A stretch of 64,000 nucleotides of DNA. It comes from Conoideocrella luteorostrata. Lineage: Eukaryota; Ascomycota; Sordariomycetes; Hypocreales; Clavicipitaceae. Shown here one piece after another: positions 22,077-35,480 of the stretch. The position numbers were made by a program, and so were the translations under genes. Below the pieces are notes generated by a model that did not search any database, had not been told where the DNA came from, and saw nothing but the letters and a program-made list of their open reading frames with translations. The stretch is taken from assembly GCA_032433595.1 (NCBI GenBank), contig JASWJB010000027.1:124001-188000 (forward strand), written 5' to 3'. Every line of letters starts with the position of its first letter. Positions within the stretch are counted from its first letter, which is position 1.

Positions 22077-23448
22077 AAACCGATTTTGGCATTGGGCGAG
22101 GGTGGGTAGGAGACCCCGAGAACCAATGTCTTCGACCCTTTCGTGTCTAATAGTATCCGGTTGTAATGTTGTAGTTACATTCGAGCGGAATTACTGCGGT
22201 AATACAGTGCTGAGGATGCAACATAAGCCGAACATGCTCCATTACAATAGATATGTTAAGTTCTGAGCTGAATAGTCCCGTGGCACAAATAATGCTTCTG
22301 TTTACTCCGTACGTGGGAGTCAAATTTGGAATCGGTAGTTTGTGATGCTTATGGAGCGGAAACGGGACGGAACGAAACGGTCGACTTCTTGTCAGCCGTA
22401 ACATACGCCTGACAACGATGTCAACAATCCTCTTGCACCTCGATGTATTCTGCACCGCCACAGTCTCTGCTGGACATGGTTCCATTCCCAGATCGCCATC
22501 TCCCGAACACTGAAACATGATGGGCCGTCAAACTCGGCTCCCACGTGGTGGGATGAATGCCAAGCACTCGGCAGACCCCTCATCATATACCTCGTCGCCG
22601 GTGAATTGCGTGACATGAGGGCAATCTTGCGGCCAGTCCGATAAAATGGAGCCATGGACATCCGGGTTGGCAGGGCCGAGGCGGGCGAGGTGGAGTGGAC
22701 TGTCGAGACGACGGGCTGCAAACAGGACCGGACAAAGGCATCAAGCAGCCTGGCTATTCCATGGTTTTCCTGGGACCGGAGGATCGTACGATACGAGACA
22801 TCCAAGGAGCTTAGCTCATGCTGTTTCTAAATCTGCGCCTGGTGGAGGAATAATAGTGTAAAGCCCGTTGACGCTATAGCCAACCAGGTTCCCCTGTCGG
22901 AGAACCGACGGAAGGGTTAAGGTCACACAGCAAAGCCACCGCGCCTCGCCCAGCCGCCCAGCCGCCCATCAGGCAAGCCGGCAGGGCTTCGTAGAGTCTA
23001 GGCCACGCACCCCTTGTATCTGTCCCGTCCACTTACTCCGCAGCGCCTCTGTCGATGGATGATGCCGTGCTGGAGATGAAGATTCGCCCCATCGTCGATG
23101 CGTCAACGTTAGTCGAGTGTCGCGCCGCACGTGATACCGCCATGGGATCTGGAGAGTGCCCACAACCCGGTTCTGAACTCCGTAGGCGGGCCAGTAAATG
23201 CGACTGATGACATGACGATGTTGAATGTTGGTCTTTCCCAAATTGTTTCGAGACACCTTCATTCGTCCTTCTTCCCCACACACACACGCAAGGCTACAGC
23301 TTCTCAGCGGTATACAGATTCATTGATCTAAAATCGTCGTGCATAATTTAGCTTCTTTTTTTCCTTTTTTTTTTTCTCTCGTTTTTTCCATCCTTGGGTC
23401 GTGGGGATCGGCGTCCTTCAATGTCTTTTGCAGAAATGACATGAGACA
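22077..23448. other. Intergenic region of about 1.4 kb
   Basis: This lies upstream of the Zn2Cys6 regulator gene. A T-rich tract at about 23350-23385 sits just before its start codon. One TACTCCGTA word is at 22303. I see no gene. Confidence 0.45.
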
Positions 23449-25300
23449 ATGGTGAAGCCAGACCCCGACGCTCAGCCCAAGAGCTCGGCCCCTTTGCGGC
23501 AACGACGATGGCACTCACGAGTCTTCACAGGCTGCGTCAACTGCCGCCGGAGGCATGTCAAATGCGATGAGGGTACACCCTCGTGCTCCAACTGTAGTCG
23601 CCTGAATCTAGTGTGCAACTTCGATCGCAAGTTTGTCTTCAAGGCCGTCAAGCCCACCGACCAGATAGTGCCAAAGAGTGAAGTGGGTGACAAGCCGTCG
23701 TCTTCATCGCCTGAAGGACGAGCATCGAGTCGATCTGGCTCGGCATCAAGTGGTGATGATTGTGCCGATGAGCTACGGTCTCACCACTTAGTTTCTCCTA
23801 GTACAGTCGTGAGATGCGGGACCTCGCCCGGCGCTATCAGCCCAGGCGACATTTCCTTCATATCTGAAGATTTCCTTTTTTGCAACAATAACCGAAGCTT
23901 TCCCGGGAAAGTAGGTCTTAATTCACCACAGCCGTATAAATATAAAGTCAAAATACCTCAGAAGATCGATTCAAACGACAATCTCTACTTGTATCACTTC
24001 CTTGAGACGGTCTCTAGTTATCTCATCATCTATGACACTCCATCAAACTCGAACCCATACCGGCAACTACCGGGGCTTATGAGCAACTCCGGCCTGCTTC
24101 GGGATGCCATGAAGGCCCTTGGTGCCATACACATCGCCGGGTTACCAGAAACTCGGAATCGACACATTCACCATGGCGCAGCCATGAAAGCATACGGAAA
24201 CGTTGTTACACAGCTTCGTGATACAGTGGCTGTTAACCAGGGACAACCTAACCTGGAGCTTCTCGCCACCACACTACTTCTGTGCATGTTCGAAAAGATA
24301 TCGTCCAATGACGCATCCTGGAAGATACATCTTGTCGGGGCCGCACAGATTTTCCAATCCATGTATAGTCCCCGGGTGTGCCTGCCCGCAGTCAATTCCC
24401 CTGGAAGCTACAACAACAACACGGAGCTATCTGGCGTAGCGCACACCCTGCCTCTGCGAAGATTTCTGGTCTCCCTTATGGCGTACCTAGATGTCGCCGC
24501 GTCAATGGCAACTGGGGAAGGACCATTGATATCAGGCGACTACTGGGAAACTTTTGGCGGCGGATGGGAGTACAACATGGGAGTTCCGAGTTTTGCCAAG
24601 TCTCGGTCTCCAGCAGATCGAACAATGGCTCAGATACGCCAGTCATGGTCAAGAATAATGTCTATACAAACAGATTTAAGCAAATTCGTAAAAATGGAAA
24701 GAGAAGGGTTATCGCCAAATCAAAGAGAGTTGTATTACAACGATTTGGCGTATAGACTTCGCGTCTGGCAGGACTCGGCCCCAGATATCTATTTGCGATT
24801 AGAAGGGCTCGACTCCATGCCAGCAGATGCGACACCCGAAGAGCATGAAACCTTGACGGCCGCGTCATGCATCCAAATATACGCCCTTACTTGCTCAATC
24901 TACTTGGAGAGAGTCATGACGCGGAGGATCGGAAACGCGGCCACCAACCAGACAGTCGCGACGGCTGTCAGCAGGATATTGACTTTGATCTTCAATTTTC
25001 AATCGGGTATCAACCAGCTGGCTGTTTTGTGGCCACTGCTGACCGCGGGAATCGCCACAACAGATCCTGTGCAACAGAATCACATAAGAGATCGAATAGG
25101 ATCTATGCATGGCTTCGGGTTTAGGGTGAGAGCATGAGACGCCTTTTTTCCCCTCAAGACCCCGGCTAACGATGATGATGCGGTAGCATGTATCGAGACT
25201 CTTGGAAACTCTGGAATATGCATGGGAACAAGGACGGTTATATGGCGGAATTAATTACGAAGAATTTGAGAAGCTTCTCTCGACAAATTTGGTCCCGTAG
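23449..25300 (+). CDS. Zn2Cys6 fungal transcription factor
   Basis: Two exons, 23449-25125 and 25187-25300, are joined in phase 0 across a 61-bp intron with a GGCTAAC branch site, giving 596 residues. The binuclear zinc cluster is complete: Cys29, Cys32, Cys39, Cys46, Cys49 and Cys56, with the basic stretch RRRHVK between the second and third Cys. A Ser-rich linker follows (about 75-105). The rest is a long helical middle region typical of the fungal-specific regulatory domain, including FLETVSSYLIIYDTPSNSN and TLLLCMFEKISS. The short last exon supplies a conserved-looking C-terminus with EQGRLYGG. The product is a nuclear, sequence-specific DNA-binding regulator. Its targets are unknown, and no biosynthetic cluster is adjacent. 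Confidence 0.93.
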
Positions 25301-25988
25301 CCAGCGAGAACGGGGCCGGGAGCGTAAAGAATCATAATGACATGGCAAAGGAAATATTGTACTTGTTGCACCAGACTTTTAAAAGAAAAACAAAGTTCAA
25401 ACAGGAATTGCCAGCTTCATGTTCTTGTCAAGCGACACGTCGGCATACGCACAGCTTAAAGCTAAAAGTAGTTCGATGCATTGTCAACCAACACGTCGGA
25501 GTAGCCGGCCGGCACTTCTCTGCCTTTCCTCATGCTTGCTAGCGGAGCGCTAATGCGGCACAGCGAGCCATTCTCCAATACACGGCTGACAGCATGCATT
25601 GCATTGCATGGAATACAATGGACAATCAACACTCCATCAGTAAGATAGTAATACTCCGCCATGGTCAGGAAACGGTAAGCAGTGTCGTGGCCCCCACCCC
25701 GCATGAGACATAAACTGCACGTTCCATTGGGTGTCATGGTATCTCTCAGCTGCCGGCTGGGTCCGCCCATCAGCGCTACGCCTAATATGTCAATAACTAT
25801 CGAAGCGACACGGGACGTAGGGTAAATAATATGAAGATCAACCAGGATATCATCAGCCGCTGATGCTTGCTTGATTGTGCTGGTGAGAAAGCAGCCCCTA
25901 GTTTGAGAATCTCCCTGTCCATTTTTGCTCCGTCACTGACTTTCCTCTCCCTTTTTAAAAGTTATCCGCAGAAACAAATCCTACGGAG
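25301..25988. other. Intergenic region of about 0.7 kb
   Basis: A tandem-gene spacer that should hold the 3' UTR of the regulator and the promoter of the membrane-protein gene. No further gene is supported. Confidence 0.4.
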
Positions 25989-27017
25989 ATGGCTTCCACA
26001 GTGAGTTGATACACCATGGTCTAGTAAGGATCTCAACGAAACTTCGGGGACTAACACATCTGTGACAGAACGAGAATCTACCAGAGGTCGCGCACGGTAC
26101 TTCCTATCCCGAAGTGTACAGCAACCCCCAGGACCAGCATCTTTACCCTCAACAAGAGCCATGGTCGCCGCAACAGTCCTCCGTTAACTCGACAGGCCCA
26201 ACAAATTCATATGCCAAGACTGAGGACTACCAATCCCTTCCACAGGTTGTCCCGGGGCAGAATAGGGGCCATGGCCATTCATCCGAGGACAAGGGCAAGC
26301 GAGGCACTATCCTGGGATGCGCCCCGATTGTGTTTATCCTCTCGGTGGTAATTGCCCTTCTGTTTGCTGTTGTGATTGGACTTGCGGCTGGAACGGGAGT
26401 CTCTGTGGGGAACTATAAGTCGGAACACGACAGATATCAGGACTTGCAGTCATCATATTCGGCGTTGCAGGCTACCAAGACGAGTAGTGCGGCAGGCTCG
26501 GGTCAAACTGGATCGCCAAACTACTCCAAGATCACGAATGGATGTTCCGACGACAATGAGTCTGTTACGGGGACCACTTACAAGCCAGAATGTGAGTACC
26601 TGTCACTCTCCCATATCCCTCTTCTGCATATCCAAAAACACTGTTCGCGGGGAGCATGATGAGGCGAAGGCTCGCTAACAAGTGTCTTTCTTGGTAGTCT
26701 TTGGCAAGCCCACCTTTACCATGCACTGCAACAAAGACTTCAACAGCCCACCTTTCTACTCTCTCTTTACTGCCGACTTCAACGGATGCATGTCTGCCTG
26801 CGCATCATGGAACATGTACAATCCGTCCAACAAGACATGCGAGGGCGTTTCCTTTATCCCCCTATGGAGTCAGATCGCGGACGCGGTCAAGGGAAACGCA
26901 CCTGGAGATTGCTATGTCAAGCCAGGGCCAGCGACTGCAAACAAGATACAGACGCCAAATATTGGAACAGAGGTTCACGCGGCTATTTTGAAGCGCAACG
27001 GCAACATATCGAAATGA
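25989..27017 (+). CDS. Single-pass membrane protein with Cys-containing extracellular domain
   Basis: Three exons, 25989-26000, 26069-26591 and 26698-27017, give 284 residues. The first exon is only 12 bases (Met-Ala-Ser-Thr) and ends at a consensus GTGAGT donor; introns of 68 and 106 bp both have CTAAC branch sites. The N-terminal 80 residues are rich in Gln, Pro and Ser. One strong membrane segment follows (about 84-112, containing PIVFILSVVIALLFAVVIG), and then a linker. The C-terminal domain has evenly spaced cysteines in TMHCNKDFN, DFNGCMSACASWN, KTCEGVSF and GDCYVKPG, resembling PAN/apple-type modules that bind proteins or carbohydrate. Topology is probably cytosolic N-terminus and outside C-terminus. 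The role is unknown; a cell-surface or wall-sensing function is possible. Confidence 0.8.
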
Positions 27018-28205
27018 GATGTGAGCGATGATATAGACAAAAGGGAATGGGGGGAGTTAGGAGCAGTCGATTTTGCGATGCAGGGAATACATCATGGAAT
27101 AATCATAATTGTAGCGCGGCGCGCCTAGGACAGACGTGTTTTGATAGCAACTTCCGAGCGAACGGCAGCATATACGTTTTGAGCTGTTTGTATGAGTAAT
27201 ACTGTCCCACAGCCAGTCCTACCACGATGGGGGTGTATTAAAATAACTATCGCTTAGCCAGGAAAAGCTACGTATTGTACGTTTCGGAGTTGGCTACACG
27301 CCAGTAAGAGCATGTAGTGCCAAGATCTTTAACTCCCAGCTCCACAGCGGCCGGGGCGTTTCTTCCCCACGCGCTTGTGTAAACTTCCCCACGCCATCAC
27401 TCATCACAAATCGACAAGGCGGCCAGTTCCGATAATAGCTCGTCCTGGGGGCCTCGTGACCTTGGCGTGCATGAAACCGAAAAATGACAGAGTTGCCAAC
27501 ATCTCGGCACACCACCCTGACTGACAGGAAGAGGGCACGGCGCACAGAGCACAGCGCACAGAGCACAGAGCACAGAGAGGGAGGGTGTTGCATCGCATCC
27601 GAAACGTCAAAGCGAAAACATCCACGCGCACCCGTGCAATACCACAACTAAAGTTTAGTCACAGAATCCGCAACTGCGCCAATTGAGTCCACTTCTGCGA
27701 CGCCCCCCTCTCCACTGGACATGCCAATGTGCCAAGCCCTTTGCTGGGTGCTGATGCATACTTGTTGGCTCTGTAACTCCGCTGGAGGATGCGGAGAGCA
27801 CGGGGCGCCGTGCAGTAGTTCGGCGGCAAGGAGCTGCTGGAGGGTCACGAATACCGCCTGGAACACGCTGTAGAAGAAGTTTGTTATAAGCTTGACTCCA
27901 TCGGCGGCAACTGGAGGGTGTTGCAGCGCTGCTGCAGCTGTTGTACACCCAACAACACCGCCAAAGCTACAAAAGAGGCGAATGTCCACTGCGACATGGC
28001 CAATTGAACTGCCGCCGGAAAACAGAAACGCTTCCTCCACTCAATGACGAATTCTGTATCCGCATCGACACGCTGGAATCTGTTTTTGAAGTGCTTTGGT
28101 ATCTGTTTCCACCTGTGACCTTTCCCCCCCGCCCCTCATCTTTCGCTGGCTACGAATCTAGCTGTTCTGCAGCAAATGCAGAGCAGTAGTTAAATCCCTT
28201 TGGAA
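27018..28205. other. Intergenic region with GCACAGA repeat
   Basis: No supported gene in about 1.2 kb. A short tandem array of GCACAGA/GCACAGC units lies at 27537-27574. A minus-strand frame at 27648-28040 has no recognised motifs. Confidence 0.4.
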
Positions 28206-30274
28206 ATGAAAACCGTGTCATGGCAGTGTGTTGCGCAGGTATGGCCGAAAATTCCAAACCCCACCCCAACGCCTGTTGATCATCTTGCGCCCGCACTTTC
28301 CTGCCATCGCAGTCGGTGAGGTGGAAGTGGTGAAGATGAGCGAGAGGCGAGACGAAGGAGCCGTTCTAGCAGCAAACCATATTAATTAGCATACCCCCCC
28401 AATTCACAGAACTTCCAAAAACAGCGAGCATCAGCCATCCCAGCACGATGGACCATTCCTTCTCTCAAGCTAGACGAGACAATCCGCTTCACCACCCGCC
28501 CCATTGACTTGCTCCCGCGCCTTCTTTCGCACCATGAGATGCAGATCACGGCCCTCGGCGCGGCCGAGCTCGCCGCCAAGATTCGCAACCACGAGCTATC
28601 GTGCATTCAGGTCACCGAGGCGTTTTGCCATCAAGCTGCCGTCGCGCAACAGCTGACAAACTGCCTGACGGAGATTTTCTTCTGCAAGGCCATGGAGCGC
28701 GCGAGACAGTTGGATGAGATACTCAAGACGACGGGACAGCCTGTTGGTCCGCTGCATGGAGTGCCCATCTCGATCAAGGATCATATCAACATCAAGGGTA
28801 AGTACACTACCTCGGGATACATAGCGTATGCGGCTGGAAATCCGGTCAAGGAGCACGACGCGCCCTTGGTAGAAATTCTGCGGAACGCCGGAGCCGTCTT
28901 GTACTGCAAGACAAACAACCCGCAGTGCATGATGGTCCTGGAAACCGTCAACAATGTCTATGGCCGGACTGTGAATCCCTGGAACAACAGGCTCGGCCCG
29001 GGGGGGTCCAGTGGCGGCGAGGGTGCTCTTCTCGCCATGCACGGCTCGCCCTTGGGTGTTGGAACTGATGTGGGCGGCTCCATTCGGATTCCTGCGGCGT
29101 ACTGTGGACTATATGGGTTCAAGCCCTCGGGAAAGCGGGTTTCGACGGGCGGTTGGGAGTGTACCATGACAGGACAGGAATCCATTGTAGCCGTGACGGG
29201 ACCTTTGGGGCACAACGTAGATGACTTGGAGCTCTTCTTCCAGGTCAGCTGTGATGCGAAGCCGTGGTTGAAGGAGCCGTTGCTTCCTATGCCGTGGGTA
29301 TCGCAGATCAGTCAGATGCAGAGCCAGAAGCTGAGAATTGGTGTCATGCTTTGGGATGAAGTGGTGATGCCGCACCCGTATATTACGAGAGTGATTGAGG
29401 AGGTGGCGCAGAAGTTAAAGATAGCAGGACATGAAGGTATGCTCTTGTTTAATCCTTGATGTGGGTTTCATTGAGGTGAAGTAAGTTGATTGCCTGCTAA
29501 CTTGAGATTATTTTAAGTATTCGCGTTCAAACCGTACGACCATAAACGAGCATGGGACGAGATCCTTCTGCCGTTATACTTTACAGATGGTGGCCGAGAT
29601 ATTAAGCAAACTTTGTTTGCTGGCAATGAACCCATTTTTCCATCTGCAAAGCGGCTGATCAACGATCCCATCGTCAGAGAGAGGACAATCCATGAAGTAT
29701 GGAAGGTAAGTACACAAAATTGTCCCTCTGCTGTTTGTTTCTTGTTTCAAGTTCCTTTCTGCATTCCTTTTCTAACAGAGGTTCTCCCTTCCTACAGCTC
29801 AACGCTGCTCGGGACGTCTACCGCACCGAATATCTCCAGAAGTGGGCCGACACAGCCACCTCAGCGTCCTCTGGTGAGCCCATGGACGTGCTCATCTGCC
29901 CCGTATCATCCGTACAAGGCACACCGCACGATATTAAGCCCTGGTGGGGATACTGCTCCCAGTGGAATCTGCTAGATTATCCCTGCGGCGTGATTCCTGC
30001 TGGGCGAGTGCTCAAGACGGACGCGTACCCGGAGAACTACGAACCGGTGAATGATTTGGATAAGGAAAATATGGATCTTTGTGAGTAGACGGCCATTCCT
30101 TCTGTTATTGCGTGTTTTTGTATGTTTCTTGTTGTGTTGCTGACTCGTTGATGATTAGATGATAATGAGTTGTATCTCGATTTGCCGGTCACGATTCAGG
30201 TGGTTGCGCCGAATCTGCAGGACGAGAAATTGATGGGTGCGATGAAGGTTATTGACACTATTGTAAAAGGCTGA
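28206..30274 (+). CDS. Amidase (amidase-signature family)
   Basis: I assemble five exons: 28206-28238, 28410-29436, 29518-29705, 29798-30080 and 30159-30274. They give 548 residues, and all joins keep frame. The protein is an amidase-signature hydrolase cleaving carboxamides to acid plus ammonia or amine. The Ser-cisSer-Lys triad is visible: Lys134 in ISIKDH, Ser211 in GPGGSSGGEG and Ser235 in GTDVGGSIRIP, with the 24-residue Ser-Ser spacing of fatty acid amide hydrolase. The N-terminal AIPARW segment is typical of fungal acetamidase-like members and shows that coding starts upstream of the first long open frame. The 33-base first exon (MKTVSWQCVAQ) is the most plausible source of the start, but it is the least certain part. 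The substrate is unknown; acetamide, formamide, indoleacetamide or fatty amides are family options. Confidence 0.92.
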
Positions 30275-30944
30275 ACGGGATGATTGACATGTTAAAAGTT
30301 TGTGATGGGCCCGCCTACCTGAATGGTTGACAACTTTGGCGGGGGGGAAAGTAGGGTACTAGTATTTAAATTGGGATTGCTGGAGTTACATATACATCAT
30401 GACGGATTTCCCAGTGCCGGCTAAATGAAATATTTCATGAGAATGTCCGAACTCACCGTAATCAGAAGACGAAGAGCGACAAATATGGCCTCACTCGAAG
30501 GAAATGCCTCCATTTCGTTAATCAGTGAAGTCCTATTCATTTAAGTGATCTTACTACCTGCAGCATTGCCCGCTCGTGAAGCCGTATCGCAAAGCTTCTG
30601 CATTGTGAGTAGGAAACGGCTTGGTGGCCGTCTAAACCGACTAAACCTTGAATGATCGGTGCGATACTGTCTGAATGTCTTCTCTTTCGTGTCAGGTTCG
30701 TTCAAAATTGCTTCAGTCGTAACGAGTATATCGCCGGAAGCAATAGAATGAAATAAATCCGGAAGAAGATGCACCCTGCAGAGATAAATAGTAGTCAAAC
30801 CCCTCTTTAATTAGATAGAAGTCAAGGACAATTCCACTGCTTTAGAGAACCACTTCCATAGCTGCTCATTTGTGACAGTTGTTAGTTTGACTACCTTGAA
30901 ACAACCTTGAATTTTTTTTTTTTTTAACTCTGTTCTCACATACT
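30275..30944. other. Intergenic region of about 0.7 kb
   Basis: The spacer after the amidase gene. The T-rich tract and CAG at 30911-30950 look like an intron 3' end for the following frame. I could not find a matching first exon. Confidence 0.35.
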
Positions 30945-31538
30945 TTGCAGCAGATCCGACAGCATATATTTAAGTTAGGTATCCCTGGGACGCAGTGGCG
31001 TACCATAGACGTTGATGCATTTGAGCGCAGCAAATTGCCACTTGGTGTGGGCGACCCAAACGGATTCTACTTTTCTTTTCGTCCGGATATTAGCCCTTTG
31101 ATGCTTGATCGGCGGCTCCGTCGAGAGGCATTGCCTCTGGCATATAGGCTGACATATTTCAAATTGGATGATTTGGAGGATGTGACTAAATTTTTGACTG
31201 CAATCGGCCGAACTGGTCGAGGTAATATTGAGTCATTGGAGTTCTCGTGGGAAATTAAAGCCGATTTCGAACATATTCGGGAGACCGAAGCTGATAATAT
31301 CCGCCGTTCGATACCCGGATTTTGTGTTTCAACTTGCAGATTACTCCTGAAAGAGTGCAACAGATTGCAGCACGTACGCCTCTACGCCGACGATAATTTG
31401 GTACAAGCAGTTCCCGCCAGTGATTCAATGGCGGACCCTGATCTAGAAACATTTTGCTCCTCTATTGAGGGAAAAGCAAATTTTCGGATTTGGAGTCTTA
31501 TAAGGGAATCTTGTGAAGATTTTGAAGGATTTGTTTGA
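30945..31538 (+). CDS. Unknown fungal protein, possibly 5' incomplete
   Basis: An open frame of about 197 codons has good internal consistency but no ATG at its left end. The left boundary coincides with a polypyrimidine tract and TTTGCAG acceptor, so an upstream exon is likely or the gene is a 5'-truncated remnant. Recognisable features are LRREALPLAYR, a TYFKLDDLEDVTKFLTAIG segment and GRGNIESLEFSW, reminiscent of the many fungal proteins of unknown function with an N-terminal F-box-like or 2EXR-like segment. No such N-terminal domain is visible here. The frame ends 161 bases before the methyltransferase start on the same strand. I cannot assign a function. Confidence 0.4.
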   Translation: MQQIRQHIFKLGIPGTQWRTIDVDAFERSKLPLGVGDPNGFYFSFRPDISPLMLDRRLRREALPLAYRLTYFKLDDLEDVTKFLTAIGRTGRGNIESLEFSWEIKADFEHIRETEADNIRRSIPGFCVSTCRLLLKECNRLQHVRLYADDNLVQAVPASDSMADPDLETFCSSIEGKANFRIWSLIRESCEDFEGFV

Positions 31539-31699
31539 ACGACCCAGCCATGCTGTGACAGCGCTTTTGCCCCGCGCAGAATGACCCACCTTCATTCAAG
31601 CTTCCAGCTGGAATACCACTTGCCGGAAAATTGACTAATCCACCCGGATTTTCCAAATGCAACACTTTTCTCAACAGCTCATCACTCAGCGCCGGTTCA

Positions 31700-32609
<910 letters not shown>

Positions 32610-34079
32610 TCACGCAAATACATGGATAGTTACGTTCATCGTTAATAATAAGCCTTGAATCTTGCCATCGCTCGAGGGTAGCATCAACTCGAAGTTAAAC
32701 CGCGGTATTCGGCCCCAAACCAGCCATTACCTATCAGCAGTAAAGGCGGCAAAGCGATGGGCACCGCGTTCTACGGCTAACTTTTGCTTTCGGCAAAGGG
32801 CGCAGAGCCTGGTTCACATGACGGACGCTGAACTGGTCACTAGTGGTCGTTGTGTCTCCAGCCTTGCACCCTAGCCCTATTAACTACAAAGTAGTGATGA
32901 TTTTTGAAGACTGTATATTTGGCTATTTTGCGACAGACTTAGATTTAAGTTAATACAATGGGATCGAGAGACGTCTGAGTATAAGGCAGCTTGAACGACC
33001 TGGAGTGCGTTTAAGACATATGCTTCCTTTAGGGGGGGCCAAGCCCAAACTCGGTCTACCAATAATACCAAAAAATGGTGTCAAATCTGTGCAATGACCC
33101 CACATTGGGCGATCTCTGGAGCGCTACGACTACAACCTTCTCCACACAAGCAGTTAATAATAAATAATGCTACGTTATATAAGTTCGGAGTAAAACAACA
33201 ATTTGCATAGTACCCAGAAATAAGCACATATGAATTGAATTGTATTGAGTCTTTTAGCATTCAGTTTCTTGATTCCAACCCTCGATCCCCTGCCATTTCG
33301 CCTATGCTGTGACAGTTTTCCGATACCGGCTGCAGGCACCACGAAACCCCTCACTATCATAGCCATACATGTATGGTGCAGACAAAAGCATCCCGGGGGA
33401 ACTCAAGTCTTCACTCCGGGTTAGCTCCGGGATCAATATGATAAGCCAAACAGGAGTATCTAGAAACCTACGATAGTTGGCGCAGAAACGGGCTGCGCCC
33501 CCACAGTTAGCAGTGATACCAGAGCGAGCCTGGGGCGACCCCCATACCTTGGATTGTGCAGCCATTGTGATACCGAATACGGAGTAATTTCAAGTGTACC
33601 CTCGTTCCCGCACCCGCCCCAGACCAGGATTAATGCTATCGCGGCGCAATATAAACCACGGGAATTGCACGTATAATTGAACTTAATAACATTGAAGAAG
33701 GGCTAGTTTTTCCTAGTACATCTTAGTAGTACTAGAAAATGGGTTCTAGGTACTCCGTACGGAGTATTAGTTTACTGAATCACCTAGCTAGTGGGTAATA
33801 ATACAGACAAAAGCAATTTCGACACATATTTGCTTCTGCCTTACGCAGCAAGTAGATCTAGTTTGCGTGGTGATGGATGATCCTGCGGGAGGCCACTGAG
33901 CCAGTGTCATGTGGCAGCCACACCCTTCACACACCTACCTGAATTGCCTTTAAGCCCCGGCCGAAGCCACAGGGTCACTTCCTGCCGGGTTAGAAATAAC
34001 ATCACCACATTACTCCGTACTCTTCACGAGTAATGACACATAAAACCAATCGTTTTTTCACACCCAGCCTTGGTTAGTG
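32610..34079. other. Intergenic region rich in TACTCCGTA words
   Basis: About 1.5 kb with no supported gene. It contains four exact TACTCCGTA/TACGGAGTA words at 33578, 33751, 33758 and 34011. Two of them overlap in a perfect palindrome. Confidence 0.45.
33751..33766. repeat. Perfect 16-bp palindrome of the TACTCCGTA word
   Basis: The sequence TACTCCGTACGGAGTA equals its own reverse complement. It is formed by two inverted copies of the recurrent word sharing a central GTAC. It could be a binding site for a dimeric regulator or a remnant of a small mobile element. It lies about 315 bp upstream of the RBR ligase start. Confidence 0.75.
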
Positions 34080-35480
34080 ATGGCATTCGCTGACATCTTC
34101 CCCCAACTGGATGACCAGAGCATTGCTCTGCAGCTTCAGCTTGAAGAGCTCGGCGTTCAGCGCGAGCGTCAAACCGGCAAGTGGATCGAGGGTAGTCCTC
34201 CGGATTTTGTACTCGCCTTCGATTATTTCGAGGATGAGCTGAAGGGGGCGATTACTCTGGCCGAGGATTTGAAGTTCGCCCACAGCATTGCGAAAGCTGT
34301 AGACTCTGATGCTATGGCTATCGAAGAGCTGACGTCCGAGGAGACACAGTGCGCCAAAGATCGAGACTTGGCCCTCAGTTTGAATGGCAATGCGCATGTG
34401 CCCTCCAAGGATGCCACGGATACTCATGGAAAGGATCGCCTCGGATCGGTTTGGGTTGACTGGGACCACGTCTTGCGAGCCACAGAAGCTTCTACGTTCA
34501 GCGTCGAATCCGGCACTACCGTTGCAGGGCCTTCTGCTCCTTACGCCCACCGCCAGAGAGCCGTCCTTGATCAACTGCCCCAGCTTAAAGTTGACTGCGT
34601 TGTCTGTGGAGAATCTTTTCATCCTCACACCACAGTGCGTCTGGGATGCGGCGATGTGTATTGCAAGGCATGCCTGAAGTCCTTCTTCTTACGCGTCACC
34701 AAGGACGAAAGCCTCTTCCCGCCGAAATGTCACCGCAAACCAATCGATATCGCCATCATTGAAGCAGCCTTCTCGGCCGAAGAGTTGGCCGCCTATAGAA
34801 GAGCTGAGCTAGAATTTACTAGCACGAATAGAGTCTACTGCGCTGACACGGGTTGTGGCAAGTTCATTCCCATGCCGCAGAGAAACACGCATTATGCCTC
34901 CTGCGAAGCCTGCGGTGCTAAAACTTGCATGCACTGCAAAGCACCAGCACATGATGGGTTTTGTCCAAAAGATATAACAAAGCAGAGCCTCGTCGATTTC
35001 GCTGGCAAACAAGGATGGAAGACCTGTTTTGGATGTGGTGAATTGGTGGAAAGGTTTGAGGGCTGTGACCACATGACGTGAGTGATTACTACCCGCTACT
35101 CCCTGTGGAAGCGAAAAGCTGATTCAGGATACAGTTGTAGATGCAAGGCCGAATTCTGCTACAGATGCGGAGTGAAGTGGAAGAACTGCGGGTGTACTGA
35201 CTGGGAGCCGGAACAGCTCAATCGAAGAGCCCAGCAGGTTGTTGACCGAGAGGCTGTAGGGTTCCTGGAACCTAGGGTTCGTCGGCAGCGCGTGGTAGAT
35301 ATGGTACGGGAACTGCGAACAAATCACGAGTGCAATCACAGTGGTAGGTTCACTAGAATTGAAGGGTCGCGCCGCGGCAAGGTCTGCGAGATATGTGGCG
35401 CGAGGCATTGGAAGTATATTTTGTCCTGCAAGCGATGCCATATGCTGGCCTGCGAAGACTGTCGGCGCCACAGGCTGTAG
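34080..35480 (+). CDS. RBR-type E3 ubiquitin ligase
   Basis: Two exons, 34080-35077 and 35135-35480, with a 57-bp intron give 447 residues. The acceptor after GATACAG is the only nearby one that keeps frame, and it yields the continuous motif CDHMTCRCKAEFCYRCG. The RING1 cysteines start at Cys173 and Cys176 (CVVCGESF) with CGDVYCKAC. The in-between-RING domain follows with CADTGCGKF and CEACGAKTCMHC. RING2 (about 316-353) contains FEGCDHMTC, where Cys329 is the expected catalytic cysteine that forms a thioester with ubiquitin, as in HHARI and parkin. The first 170 residues have no recognised domain. A further Cys-rich stretch (CNHSGRF, KVCEICGARHW, CKRCHMLACEDC) ends the protein. Such fungal RBR proteins form large families; the substrates are unknown. 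Confidence 0.93.

Noticed and set aside
27648..28040. Minus-strand frame of 130 codons with some hydrophobic stretches
   Set aside because: No ATG context, family motif or neighbouring exon supports it; it lies in the upstream region of the amidase gene.
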